Source of the DNA: an uncultured eubacterium 1-6
Lineage (GTDB): Bacteria; Bacillota; Clostridia; Lachnospirales; Lachnospiraceae
Assembly (NCBI GenBank): GCA_903789595.1
Contig: CAIFEZ010000006.1
Location: 1 to 64,000 of the forward strand
DNA length: 64,000 nucleotides
Direction: 5' to 3'
The notes beneath the pieces are model-generated. The model made no database searches, was not told the DNA's origin, and saw nothing but the letters and a program-made list of their open reading frames with translations. The translations under genes and the position numbers were made by a program. Below are positions 1 through 8,516 of this stretch, piece after piece (the stretch's first letter is position 1; each line of letters opens with the position of its first letter).

Positions 1-231
1 GAGTTAGACCAACAATGGAATCTAACTCATAGAGTTTAACTTAATGACATTGGGCATGAATAGTAACGTCTGATCTGTTCACGGGATATCTGAAATCCTT
101 GCCTTGTCAGTTGTGCGTGAACAGTAACGATTAGACGAAAGAAGCGTGTTTTGTCTCGCTGTCCGGCTTGCGGACGGCTGAAGTTTACGGTATGATATGC
201 GGGAACAGGTGTGCTATACTTTTACTTACGC
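1..231. other. Gene-free left edge with an inverted repeat
   Basis: I see no gene here. Positions 1-8 and 21-28 form an 8-bp inverted repeat (GAGTTAGA / TCTAACTC) with a 12-base loop. The words GAATAGTAACG (near 58) and GTGAACAGTAACG (near 117) resemble the first bases of the 91-bp element that follows and may be decayed pieces of it. The open frames that cross this stretch on either strand are shadows of the repeat. Confidence 0.4.
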
Positions 232-322
232 GAACAGTGAGCCGCAGCCGAATGCGAAGTATTCGTGTGCAGCGAGCGTCGCGATAGCGAGATAAAACTC
301 GCGCAGCGCGTTTTATCTCGTT
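232..322 (+). repeat. 91-bp dispersed structured repeat, copy A
   Basis: One of three 91-bp copies (others at 8119-8209 and 26967-27057), differing at only a few positions. Each can form a long hairpin: element positions 57-67 (CGAGATAAAAC) pair with 79-89 (GTTTTATCTCG). A competing helix pairs positions 41-45 (GCGAG) with 67-71 (CTCGC). A small 5' hairpin, CGAAT/ATTCG, lies at 18-34. The strand is arbitrary. No coding gene or transposase is linked to it. Copy A does not follow an obvious terminator, unlike the other two. Confidence 0.9.
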
Positions 323-457
323 CCGGGCGTTTTTTCAGAAACTTAGAAACGTCGGGCCCGGAGAACGAGAGCAAAGGCCGCAGAAGAATTGTACAGGCCG
401 GGGGCATAGCGGATGGTCTTATGCAGGGAAAGCGTACAGAACAGGGAGCGTAAGCAT

Positions 458-988
458 ATGGAATACATCGATATTTATGATTCACACAGGGAAAAAACCG
501 GAAGGCAGGTTCCGCGCAAGGCGTACAGACTGCAGCCCGGCGAATATATGCTGGTTGTGATCGCCCTGGTTGAGCGGCCAGATCACACATTTCTGATCAC
601 GCAGCGCAAGAAGAACAAGAAATGGGCGGCCGGCGACTGGGAAGTCTCCGGAGGAGGCGTCCGGGCCGGGGAGACTTCCTTTGAAGCAGTGTGCCGCGAG
701 GTGAGGGAGGAGACTGGGCTCGACGTCTCGACGGCGGACGGCGGATGCGTGTATTCCTATCAGAACACCGACCCGGAGGGCGGCGATAACTACTTTACGG
801 ATATTTATCATTTCCATTTGGACTTCTCCGAAGGAGATGTTGAGGCGCAGGAGGAAGAGACGGAGGGGTTCCGGATCGTTCCCTTTGATGAAATCCGCAG
901 AATCGGCGAGTCCGGACATTTTCTGCATTACAGCAGAATTCTTGAGGCGCTCGAAGCGGAGAACCGGGACGCGGACAAAAATCGGTGA
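458..988 (+). CDS. Nudix hydrolase
   Basis: A 176-residue Nudix-fold pyrophosphohydrolase. The Nudix box spans about residues 66-88 and carries the metal-binding core REVREETG (80-87). Family members cleave nucleoside diphosphate linked compounds, but the substrate here is unknown. The amino terminus (short acidic EYIDIYDSHREKTG) resembles Nudix proteins related to isopentenyl-diphosphate isomerase. I chose ATG 458, preceded by AGGGAG, over an in-frame ATG at 413 that has no ribosome site. It probably stands alone, or leads into the DUF3786 gene 150 bases downstream. Confidence 0.85.
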   Translation: MEYIDIYDSHREKTGRQVPRKAYRLQPGEYMLVVIALVERPDHTFLITQRKKNKKWAAGDWEVSGGGVRAGETSFEAVCREVREETGLDVSTADGGCVYSYQNTDPEGGDNYFTDIYHFHLDFSEGDVEAQEEETEGFRIVPFDEIRRIGESGHFLHYSRILEALEAENRDADKNR

Positions 989-1136
989 GGATGATATTCC
1001 GGGATGCGGGCACCGGGGATGGAGCCATTGCCGCAGGCGGACGGAAGAGAAATCATGGATGATGGCGCGCTGGCGTTCCGGGCCGAAAGCAAACGATGAA
1101 GATGAGGTCCGGATATACGGACGGAAAGGAATCAAG

Positions 1137-1748
1137 ATGTGCGGTAATTTTGACGCGATGTCTGAGGAATCCAGAAAGGAATTCCTGGAGCTGGATCAGA
1201 CAAAGCTGATTCACAAATATCACCTGCAAAGCGATGAGAGCTATCTGTATATAAAGGTGTTCGGCGAGGAGTACCAGATCAGCCGCAGCCTTGGAACGAT
1301 TACTTTCCGGGGAAGCATGAGGCCGGCAGAGCATGATATTGTCATGGCGGTTTATGATGTTTTCTGCTGCTCGGACGCGGACGCGGAGCTTCCGGAGATG
1401 ACCGGAGGATGGGAGACGCTGGCTCAGATGGGAGGAATCGTCGGAGCCGGACATGCGAGAAAGCTCCATCAGCCGGATGTGATTCGTCCCTTTGAGGGGA
1501 AGACGGACGCGATCCGAAAAGCGTGTGAATCGCTCGGAGGCGTGCCCTGCAGGGGCGGTGACGTGAGCTGCCTGCTCCCGGTTTTCCCATTCCTGAACGT
1601 ATGGTTCCAGTACTGGGACTCCGACGAGGAGTTTCCGGCAAGCATTCGTTTTCTCTGGGACAAGAATTCCATGGAGATTCTCCATTATGAAATTATTTTT
1701 TACACGACAAAATATATTGAGGACAAAATAAAGGAACTGATCAGGTGA
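1137..1748 (+). CDS. DUF3786 family protein
   Basis: A 203-residue protein matching the DUF3786 pattern as I recall it: a mid-protein YQISRSLGTI stretch, a GGWETLAQMGG motif and a late FPFLNVWFQYWDSDEEFPAS region. The family is found in anaerobes and sometimes lies near corrinoid or metal enzymes; no function is established. There is no signal peptide, so it is presumably cytoplasmic. ATG 1137 follows GGAAAGGA by 6 bases. The open frame extends upstream to 837, but that part overlaps the Nudix gene. The stop overlaps the GTG start of the next gene (GTGA), which indicates translational coupling. Confidence 0.75.
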   Translation: MCGNFDAMSEESRKEFLELDQTKLIHKYHLQSDESYLYIKVFGEEYQISRSLGTITFRGSMRPAEHDIVMAVYDVFCCSDADAELPEMTGGWETLAQMGGIVGAGHARKLHQPDVIRPFEGKTDAIRKACESLGGVPCRGGDVSCLLPVFPFLNVWFQYWDSDEEFPASIRFLWDKNSMEILHYEIIFYTTKYIEDKIKELIR

Positions 1749-2698
1749 GGCATAACAGATTCGATACAATACTGAAGATCGTGCTTGTGGTTGGAATTGT
1801 ACTGATTATCATCCTCGGCGCGTACATTCTTTTTCAGATCCACACGGAACGGAGCGCCGCGGAGAATGGTGCGGCGGAGACCGCAGCCGCGGAAAATGCC
1901 GGCGGCAAAACCGGATCGGACACGTTCTCTGAGTCCGCAGTGAAAGCGGAATCTGAGACGACGGAAAACATCGCAGCGGAGGGACTGACGTCGGCAGCTT
2001 CATCGTCTGCGGCAGCTGAGCCGGATCCGTCCAAATATAATACAGCGGACAATTGGGCGCTGATTCTGGTGAACAGCAGCCACCCGTACCCGAACGGATA
2101 TACGGTTCCGGTTACCACGATCGAAAACGGTCAGTCGACGGATTCGAGATGCGCGGATCAGCTTCAGCAGATGCTGGCCGACTGCCGGGCGGCCGGGTAT
2201 GATCCGCTTGTGGTTTCCGGGTACCGGACACACAGCCAGCAGATCCAGGATTTTGAAAGCATGACCGCCATGTATATGAGCGGGGGATACTCTGAGGAAG
2301 AGGCGAAAGCTAAGACGGCGGAGAGCGTCGCGATTCCCGGAACGAGCGAGCATGAGACGGCGCTGTCAGCGGACATCGGATGCGAGCACAACACGGCGAT
2401 CGACAGCTCTCAGGACGAGGAAGAGACGCAGAAGTGGCTTCATGAAAACTGCTGGAAATACGGCTACGCGCTCCGGTATCCGGAGGGAAAGCAGGATATC
2501 ACGAAGATCGTCTATGAATCGTGGCATTACCGATACGTCGGAATGACTGCAGCCAAGGTGATGTACGATGAAAACATCTGCCTGGAAGAATATCTTCAGA
2601 AATATGTAGAGCCCTTCACGAGTCTGGAGGAGCTGGACCGTCAGGCTATGGAGACGCTCGGCCTTGCCTATACGGGAAGCGCGTCGGCGGACTCTTAA
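1745..2698 (+). CDS. Membrane-anchored VanY-type D-Ala-D-Ala carboxypeptidase
   Basis: 317 residues: an amino-terminal membrane anchor (about 9-31), an Ala/Glu/Ser-rich linker (about 35-95), and an extracellular VanY/DacB-like zinc peptidase domain. The domain shows SGYRTHSQQ (158-166), the SxHxxxxxxD zinc motif (S201, H203, D210) and ESWHYRYVG with E258 and H261. The family removes the terminal D-alanine of peptidoglycan stem peptides outside the cell. The start is a GTG overlapping the stop of the DUF3786 gene by four bases. All expected catalytic and metal residues are present. Confidence 0.88.
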   Translation: MRHNRFDTILKIVLVVGIVLIIILGAYILFQIHTERSAAENGAAETAAAENAGGKTGSDTFSESAVKAESETTENIAAEGLTSAASSSAAAEPDPSKYNTADNWALILVNSSHPYPNGYTVPVTTIENGQSTDSRCADQLQQMLADCRAAGYDPLVVSGYRTHSQQIQDFESMTAMYMSGGYSEEEAKAKTAESVAIPGTSEHETALSADIGCEHNTAIDSSQDEEETQKWLHENCWKYGYALRYPEGKQDITKIVYESWHYRYVGMTAAKVMYDENICLEEYLQKYVEPFTSLEELDRQAMETLGLAYTGSASADS

Positions 2699-2801
2699 AT
2701 GAGAACGGTTTCCCATGGCGGAGCAGGACGGCCGGCATATATCTGAAGGCTGCGGACTTGCGGGTGCGAGCGGCATCAGATTATTTTAAGGAAGAAAAAA
2801 G

Positions 2802-3416
2802 ATGGATAAATTTTTTAATATGGACGGGCCGGTCATGAGAGGACTGACCAGGGTGTTTGACCTGGTGCTTCTGAATCTTCTGACGGTTCTTTGCAGCATT
2901 CCGCTGATAACGGTCGGCGCCTCCCTCACGGCGATGCACAGCGTTCTTCTGAAGATGGTCCGGAACGAGGAGTCTTATATCGTAAAATCCTTTTTCAGAG
3001 CCTTTAAGGAAAATTTCAAACAGGCGACCGGAATGTGGGCGGTCTATCTGTTTCTGGGCGGTCTGATCGCGCTGGAATGGACGCTTCTGAAGTCGTTCGG
3101 GTACGATCAGATGATTTTCCGTGTGATTATCGCGGGACTTACCCTGCTGCTTCTGGCGCATATGTCCTACAGCTTCGTTCTCATCGCACGCTTTGAGAAC
3201 ACCTTCGGGCAGATCTTCCGAAACGCGGCCGCGCTGGCTGTCGGATACCTGCCGAGGACGCTGGGAATGGCGGCGATCCATGCAGCCTGGCTCTACGTGA
3301 TCTGGAGAGTCGGTTTCCGGATCGGATTTCTGGTTATTCTCATCGGCTTTACGCTTCCGGGTTTCGCCTGTGCGTACTTGTACACGCCGATTCTGAAAAA
3401 ATTGGAAAACGGCTAA
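2802..3416 (+). CDS. DUF624 (YesL-like) membrane protein
   Basis: A 204-residue integral membrane protein with about five hydrophobic segments (around 20-45, 75-100, 107-130, 142-165 and 167-190). The opening MDKFFNMDGPVMRGLTRVFD and the early segment ending SIPLITVGASLTAM are typical of DUF624/YesL. Relatives often sit beside carbohydrate ABC transporters, but none is present here. Function is unknown. Its frame starts after a 100-bp gap from the carboxypeptidase gene. Confidence 0.8.
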   Translation: MDKFFNMDGPVMRGLTRVFDLVLLNLLTVLCSIPLITVGASLTAMHSVLLKMVRNEESYIVKSFFRAFKENFKQATGMWAVYLFLGGLIALEWTLLKSFGYDQMIFRVIIAGLTLLLLAHMSYSFVLIARFENTFGQIFRNAAALAVGYLPRTLGMAAIHAAWLYVIWRVGFRIGFLVILIGFTLPGFACAYLYTPILKKLENG

Positions 3417-3519
3417 CAAATTATCTGTTTCGGCTATTTTTTGATCTCCGTCGCGTTGTAGGATAGCTTGTCAGACATGAGAGCGGAAGGAACATTCCGC
3501 AGGGGAGGAGAGTTGGAAA

Positions 3520-4923
3520 ATGGGTGAGGGAACGTGTCGTTATGATATGGAAGACAGCGATTCGCTGTCGGCCAGGCTGGGACGATTCTGGAACAGGCTT
3601 ACGCCTACGCAGATCATACCTCCGGGTTTTATACTTGTAATTCTGGCCGGCGCATTTCTGCTCTGGCTTCCGATATCGTCCAAGAGCGGCACACAGGTGC
3701 CGTTTTCGGACTGCTTTTTTACGGCGACGTCAGCGACCTGTGTGACAGGGTTAATTCGGTTTGACACCTTTACGACGTGGACCGTTTTCGGACAGCTGGT
3801 TCTGGTGATCCTGATGGAGATCGGAGGCGTCGGCTTCATGACCTTTGCCATCGTGATGATGATGGCGGCGCGGCAGAAGATCGGGCTTCATTCCAGAAGG
3901 CTGCAGCAGGATTCCATCGCGGCGCCGGCCGTCGGCGGAATTGTGCGGATCACGCGGTTTGTAGTAAAGGGAACGGCGATTGTAGAAGGAGTCGGAGCTC
4001 TGCTACTTTCCTTTTATTTTGTCCCTCTGCAGGGATTCTGGAACGGTGTCTGGAGCAGTATTTTCCATGCGGTATCAGCGTTCTGCAACGCCGGGTTTGA
4101 CATTATGGGAAGATATGAGCCGAACTCCTCGCTGGCACTCTGCGAGGACAACTGGTACGTCGTGATCATTATTATGGCGCTGATCAGCCTCGGAGGCTTC
4201 GGATTCCTTGTGTGGAAGGATCTGATCGACCACAGATTCCATTTCAAACAGCTTTCGCTGCAGAGCAAGATTGTTCTGGCAACATCCGCGATTCTGACCT
4301 TCGGAGGAGCGCTTGGAATCTTCCTTCTGGAGATCGGAAATCCGGATTTCGAGAGGATGTCCGTGAGCGGCAAAATCGCGGGCAGTCTGTTCCAGTCGGT
4401 GACTTGCAGAACGGCAGGATTTTCCACGATGAATCTGGGCGCGATGTCCACGGCGTCTCAGTTTCTGATGATTATGCTGATGCTGTCCGGAGGATCTCCG
4501 GGTTCGACCGCCGGCGGTATGAAGACCACAACGGTGGCGGTCCTCTTCCTGAGTGTCAGGACGACCGGAAAGCGGAGGAAGAAAGTAGAGGCCTTTCATC
4601 GTTCGGTGGATGCCGAGACGATCAGTACGGCGGCGACAGTTGCGATCCTGTACATATTCAGCGCGATCGCTGTCGCCATGATCATCTCCTCGGCGGAAAC
4701 CGGTGTAGACTTTCAGACGGCATTCTTTGAGACCGCATCCGCGGTGGCGACAGTAGGATCTACCCTCGGCATCACGTCAAGACTCGGCATGCTGTCAAAG
4801 CTGCTGCTCTGCGCGCTGATGATTTTCGGACGGAGCGGAACGGTGACCGTGCTGACGGCGATGACGAGAAGGGACCGGAATGTGGCTTCGAGATATCCGG
4901 CGGAGGATATCTCGATCGGCTGA
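3520..4923 (+). CDS. ktrB: KtrB/TrkH-type potassium channel subunit
   Basis: A 467-residue membrane pore protein of the TrkH/KtrB superfamily. Four pore-loop repeats are visible, with selectivity-filter glycines in TSATCVTGL (about 70), SAFCNAGF (about 190), TCRTAGF (about 297) and SAVATVGST (about 409). It imports K+ together with the cytosolic NAD/ATP-binding subunit encoded next. GGGGAGGAG precedes ATG 3520; a hairpin (GCGGAA/TTCCGC, about 3484-3501) lies just upstream. The ktrB-before-ktrA order and 154-bp gap are compatible with an operon. Confidence 0.92.
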   Translation: MGEGTCRYDMEDSDSLSARLGRFWNRLTPTQIIPPGFILVILAGAFLLWLPISSKSGTQVPFSDCFFTATSATCVTGLIRFDTFTTWTVFGQLVLVILMEIGGVGFMTFAIVMMMAARQKIGLHSRRLQQDSIAAPAVGGIVRITRFVVKGTAIVEGVGALLLSFYFVPLQGFWNGVWSSIFHAVSAFCNAGFDIMGRYEPNSSLALCEDNWYVVIIIMALISLGGFGFLVWKDLIDHRFHFKQLSLQSKIVLATSAILTFGGALGIFLLEIGNPDFERMSVSGKIAGSLFQSVTCRTAGFSTMNLGAMSTASQFLMIMLMLSGGSPGSTAGGMKTTTVAVLFLSVRTTGKRRKKVEAFHRSVDAETISTAATVAILYIFSAIAVAMIISSAETGVDFQTAFFETASAVATVGSTLGITSRLGMLSKLLLCALMIFGRSGTVTVLTAMTRRDRNVASRYPAEDISIG

Positions 4924-5077
4924 CGCCGTCTTTGTAACGGGAATCGTATATAGGCAATATGGACAAAACAGGATCAGCTTTCAGGATAGCTGCCGGCAGT
5001 GCAGAGAATGGCTTTTGCATATGTGACATCCTGCAAAAGGGGCGGGCGGCATCTTACAGAAAGAGGGAGAATATTCA

Positions 5078-5731
5078 ATGAAAAATGTGCTGATTATAGG
5101 TCTCGGACGCTTCGGCAGGCATATGGCGATGCGGATGCAGGACCTTGGCAATAACGTGATGGCAGTGGAAGAGAATGAGGCGACGGCGAATGATGTGGTG
5201 GACAGAATCCCGAACATCCAGATCGCGGACGCCACCAGTCCGCAGGTGATCAAATCGCTCGGAATCAATGATTTCGACCTCTGCGTGGTCACGATCGAGG
5301 AGGATTTTCAGGCGGCGCTCGTCGTCACCTACCTTCTGCATGAGGCAGGGGCAAAATATATCATCGCCAGAGCGGCGAGAGACATGTACCGCAAGCTCCT
5401 TCTGCACAACGGCGCGGATTACGTCGTGTATACAGAGAGAGACGAGGCGGAAAAGCTGGCGGTCCGGTTCGGCGCGAAAAATGTCTTCGATTATAATGAG
5501 CTGAGCACAAATCTCGGAATCTATGAGATCGCTGTACCCGCGCCCTGGGTCGGAGAGAGTATCCTGAACCTGAAGGTCAGATCCGCCTACGGCGTCGAGA
5601 TTCTCGCCTTTCAGCAGGGAGGCGACGTGGAGCAGATCCTCAACCCGGACTTTGTATTCGAGAAGGACATGCATCTCTATGTCATCGGAGCGCGGGATGC
5701 CATCCGCAAGATTACAAAAAACAAGGCCTGA
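5078..5731 (+). CDS. ktrA: KtrA/TrkA-type potassium uptake regulatory subunit
   Basis: 217 residues with one RCK_N Rossmann domain (GLGRFG near residue 7, acidic end of strand 2 around EEN) and a carboxy-terminal RCK_C domain (after about 135). Single-RCK proteins of this length form an octameric ring that gates the KtrB pore in response to nucleotides and, in many Firmicutes, cyclic di-AMP. An AGAGGGAG site precedes the ATG. Together with the upstream ktrB gene it makes a complete Ktr system. Confidence 0.93.
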   Translation: MKNVLIIGLGRFGRHMAMRMQDLGNNVMAVEENEATANDVVDRIPNIQIADATSPQVIKSLGINDFDLCVVTIEEDFQAALVVTYLLHEAGAKYIIARAARDMYRKLLLHNGADYVVYTERDEAEKLAVRFGAKNVFDYNELSTNLGIYEIAVPAPWVGESILNLKVRSAYGVEILAFQQGGDVEQILNPDFVFEKDMHLYVIGARDAIRKITKNKA

Positions 5732-6080
5732 CTGCTGCAGGATATGTCTCAGGAGATCAAAGAGAGGGTCGCCGGAGCAGCGAGGAACACCATATCAAAA
5801 TCGTGCACATACGGTAACAGGAGCCGGTGATTCCGCTGACGTGCGGAATTGCCGGCTTTTTCCTGTGTGCATATTTCTGTCCGCCCGGGGGAGGATTCCG
5901 GTTTCGGGGATAGCGGTCTCAGATATAGATGTATCGGCACAATTACATCATTTCAGACAGGAATGTGTCAGCATGAGAAAATAAGATGTGTCGGCATAAC
6001 ATAATAAGATGTGCCGGTATAACATAATAAGAAGCGCCGTCCCCGGTATCCTTTCGATACCAAAAACAGCGCTTCATCAG
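5732..6080. other. Gene-free stretch with a 23-bp tandem repeat
   Basis: No convincing gene. Positions 5981-6003 and 6004-6026 are two copies of a 23-bp unit (ATAAGATGTGYCGGYATAAC plus ATA), with a third partial start at 6027 and a degenerate version upstream near 5959. On the minus strand, downstream of the tRNA, GAAGCGC...GCGCTTC (6030-6075) encloses an inner GGTATC/GATACC hairpin and may end the tRNA transcript, though no long U tract follows. Confidence 0.5.
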
Positions 6081-6153
6081 TGCGCCATCAGGGACTCGAA
6101 CCCTGGACAAATAGATTAAGAGTCTACTGCTCTACCAACTGAGCTAATGGCGC
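6081..6153 (-). tRNA. tRNA-Lys (anticodon CUU)
   Basis: Reading the minus strand gives a 73-nt cloverleaf: acceptor GCGCCAT/ATGGCGC, D arm GCTC/GAGC, anticodon stem GTAGA/TCTAT around loop CTCTTAA (anticodon CUU, lysine AAG), T arm CAGGG/CCCTG with loop TTCGAGT, and discriminator A. The 3' CCA is not encoded. Confidence 0.97.
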
Positions 6154-6434
6154 ATATCCTGTATTGAGTTTGTGTTGCTCTTCCGTAGCAACGAAGATGA
6201 TTATACGTTACCTCTAAGAAAAAATCAAGCCCTTTTTTAAATTTTCTTCAAAAACTTTTCGAGAAGCCGTTACTGTTATATGCGAACCGGAGATGCCGGA
6301 TTGTGAATCAGAAGGATCTGTGCTATAAAAGAGGTGCCGGCGGCTGCCGGAGAGATGTCTTGTACAATCGTATTTCGGCAAACAGAATTTTGAAAAATTA
6401 CCGGAATACAGGTGTATGGAAGGGAGAAACGATC

Positions 6435-6650
6435 ATGAAGTCGATATTAATAAAGGATACAACGCGTGAGGAAAGAATACGGATTGTGAACCAGGCGCTT
6501 TCGGCCTGCGGTCAGACCTGCGAGTTCTGCAACGGCTGCGACAATCTGGGAGGCGGCGATGTGGATGCCTTCTACCGCCCCTATATCGACGGCGAAAAGG
6601 AGATCCGTGAGCTGAACGCCGCCTACCTGGGCGGGAGAGTGAAGGGGTGA
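6435..6650 (+). CDS. Small four-cysteine protein, paralogue 1
   Basis: A 71-residue protein of unknown function. Its core is C-x3-C-x2-C-x2-C (CGQTCEFCNGC), followed by a FYRPYIDGEKEIREL segment. The same cysteine spacing and a YxxYIDG segment occur in the next gene, so the two are paralogues. Four closely spaced cysteines suggest a metal or Fe-S site (inference). ATG 6435 is preceded by AGGGAG; the longer frame from 6303 lacks a ribosome site. The stop lies beside the next start, and the OGG-type glycosylase follows, so the three genes appear to be one operon. Confidence 0.75.
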   Translation: MKSILIKDTTREERIRIVNQALSACGQTCEFCNGCDNLGGGDVDAFYRPYIDGEKEIRELNAAYLGGRVKG

Positions 6651-6655
6651 GTGCC

Positions 6656-6847
6656 ATGCCGCCAGAAATCGGAAAGTCCACGAGAGAGGAAAGGGAAGCC
6701 TTTATTCGGGAGAAATTGAAGTGCATCAGTGACTGCGAAAGCTGCGGAATCTGTCTTGTGTATCATGGGAAGGATCCGGTGCTCGTGTACAAAGACTACA
6801 TCGATGGAAATGCGGAATATCTGGATATTGCACGGAAGTACAGGTGA
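6656..6847 (+). CDS. Small four-cysteine protein, paralogue 2
   Basis: A 63-residue protein homologous to its neighbour: TREEREAF, then CISDCESCGIC with identical C-x3-C-x2-C-x2-C spacing, then VYKDYIDGNAEYLDIARKY. Function unknown. GAAGGGG lies 8 bases before ATG 6656; an in-frame GTG at 6647 overlaps the previous stop and is an alternative start. Its stop codon (6845-6847) abuts the ATG of the DNA glycosylase gene with no gap, which suggests translational coupling and perhaps a shared role. Confidence 0.75.
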   Translation: MPPEIGKSTREEREAFIREKLKCISDCESCGICLVYHGKDPVLVYKDYIDGNAEYLDIARKYR

Positions 6848-7876
6848 ATGGCATTCTTGACAGGGAAGTGCGGGCGGATGGTAATAGAAATCGCAGATGA
6901 TTTTGATTTGAAGAAAATTGCGGACAGCGGTCAGTGTTTTCGCTGGACAGAGGTGGCTGAAGGGTATCAGATTATTGCCGGAGATCATCTGCTGAGGATC
7001 CGGGAGTGTCAACAGACAGAAGACCGGTCTGTTCGTATAGAAGAGGTTAGAGCAGACAGAAAAGAGCGCGGAGAAGGGAACAGAGAGGACCAAGAAAATG
7101 GCAAGAAGCGCGGAGAAAGCACCAGAGGGCTGGAAGAGGGCTTCCTGAAACTGGAACAAGGATCCGGGGAGAACGGAGACGACAGGAAAGAAGAGGCAGG
7201 CTGTTTCGAACTGTCCTGTTCTGTGGAAGAGTTCGAATCATTCTGGAAGCGGTATTTTGATCTGGACCTGGATTATTCGGCAGTCCGTCAAAGGATAGAT
7301 CCGGAGAAGGATCCCTATCTGTATCGGGCTTCTGTCTGCGGGAGAGGAATCCGCATCCTGAACCAGGATCCGTGGGAGACGCTGGTTACGTTTATTATCT
7401 CTCAGAGAAAGAACATCCCGGCCATCCGGCTTTCTGTGGAGAAGCTGTGCAGGATGGCCGGGACGCAGCTGGCTGAGGGGATTTATTCCTTTCCCGCACC
7501 CGAACAGCTGTGTTTGCTTTCTGAGGAGCAGCTTGCGGCGTGCAGCCTTGGCTATCGCGCAAAGTATGTGCACAGGGCGGCGGAGGATGCTGCGGACGGC
7601 AGGATCGATTTCAGGGGTCTGGCGGCGCTTCCGGACGATGCATTAAAGAGAGAATTGATGAAACTCTACGGCGTCGGAATCAAGGTGGCGAACTGCGAGA
7701 TGCTGTTCGGTTTTCACCGGCTGGATTCCTTCCCCGAGGATGTCTGGATTCTGAGACTGCTGCAAGAAGCGTATCCAAAGGGCTTCCCCTTTGACGAATA
7801 CCGGCCCTATAACGGAATTATGCAGCAGTATCTGTTCTGGTATCGGCGGACGGTGACTCCTTTGGCAGGAGCCTGA
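6848..7876 (+). CDS. OGG1-type 8-oxoguanine DNA glycosylase/AP lyase
   Basis: 342 residues: an OGG_N-like domain (ADSGQCFRW near 28-36), then a helix-hairpin-helix GPD domain with YGVGIKVANC (hairpin plus the presumed Schiff-base lysine) and the catalytic aspartate in FPEDVWI. Such enzymes excise oxidised guanine and nick the strand. The protein is about 50 residues longer than usual because a Glu/Lys/Arg/Gly-rich insert (about residues 65-118) interrupts the amino-terminal domain. The ATG follows the upstream stop directly; an in-frame ATG at 6878 is the alternative and gives a more standard amino terminus. Confidence 0.88.
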   Translation: MAFLTGKCGRMVIEIADDFDLKKIADSGQCFRWTEVAEGYQIIAGDHLLRIRECQQTEDRSVRIEEVRADRKERGEGNREDQENGKKRGESTRGLEEGFLKLEQGSGENGDDRKEEAGCFELSCSVEEFESFWKRYFDLDLDYSAVRQRIDPEKDPYLYRASVCGRGIRILNQDPWETLVTFIISQRKNIPAIRLSVEKLCRMAGTQLAEGIYSFPAPEQLCLLSEEQLAACSLGYRAKYVHRAAEDAADGRIDFRGLAALPDDALKRELMKLYGVGIKVANCEMLFGFHRLDSFPEDVWILRLLQEAYPKGFPFDEYRPYNGIMQQYLFWYRRTVTPLAGA

Positions 7877-8079
7877 GATCAGTGCAGTGAAATCATAGTG
7901 TGTTCATATTTTGTTTTCAATTTCTTAACGACATGAACAAGGTCTTATCACAATTAACTGCTATACTGCTAAGTATAGAAGCAAATAAACAAACAAAGCA
8001 CTTGTTATCATTGTTTCTTTTTCATATGCGGTATGTGAGCCCTGGAAAGGGAGGCATACCGATTCTCCTTCCTAATAAA

Positions 8080-8113
8080 AAAGGAGCCGCATGCTGGAGC
8101 GGCTCCTTTTTTT
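8080..8113 (+). terminator. Rho-independent terminator
   Basis: AGGAGCCGC and GCGGCTCCT form a 9-bp stem followed by a run of seven or more T. It lies about 200 bases beyond the glycosylase gene and directly before copy B of the 91-bp repeat. The stretch 7877-8080 holds no supported gene. Confidence 0.85.
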
Positions 8114-8118
8114 GGCGT

Positions 8119-8209
8119 GAACAGTGAGCCGCAGCCGAATGCGAAGTATTCGTGTGCGGCGGGTGTCGCGATAGCGAGATAAAACCCGCGCAGTGCGTTT
8201 TATCTCGTT
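8119..8209 (+). repeat. 91-bp dispersed structured repeat, copy B
   Basis: Same element as at 232-322. It starts five bases after the T tract of the preceding terminator. Relative to copy A, the helix pair A44-T68 is replaced by G44-C68 (GCGGG/CCCGC), a compensatory change that preserves base pairing. Confidence 0.9.
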
Positions 8210-8392
8210 TTACGGACAGCGTGAAACATCTGATGATTCTTACCCTGCACACAGAACATGAAATGAAGCAATAATTGGCCAGTCAAATCAGGGTATGTGG
8301 CGCAAGAAATTGAAAATTACACAAAGCGAACCAGATATTTCATCGGGAAATAAGGCATACCAACAAAAACAACATGAATCAACAGATATACA

Positions 8393-8421
8393 TTGACAAA
8401 AATGGGAACAAAAGCTATGAT
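8393..8421 (+). promoter_or_regulatory. Sigma-A promoter for rhaD-like gene
   Basis: TTGACA (8393-8398), a 17-base spacer and TATGAT (8416-8421). The flanks are unusually rich in AAAACAA words, a possible regulator-binding context. Transcription would start about 90 bases before the gene. Confidence 0.75.
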
Positions 8422-8516
8422 ATAAACATAAAAACAATAAAAACAACACGCAAAACCACATAAAACAACCAAATTGCAGCGGCTGAGAGTGTCGCGTCAT
8501 GAGGAGGCGGGATATT

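Noticed and set aside
222-590. Minus-strand open frame with SFISLSRRSLHTNTSHSAAAH-like text, also seen near 8022-8252
   Set aside because: It arises from the 91-bp repeat read on the minus strand; no ribosome site and it overlaps the Nudix gene.
5652-5984. Possible small gene after ktrA
   Set aside because: Overlaps ktrA in another frame and has no ribosome site or protein-like composition.
7900-8127. Open frame in the gap after the glycosylase
   Set aside because: Runs through the terminator at 8080-8113 and has no ribosome site.
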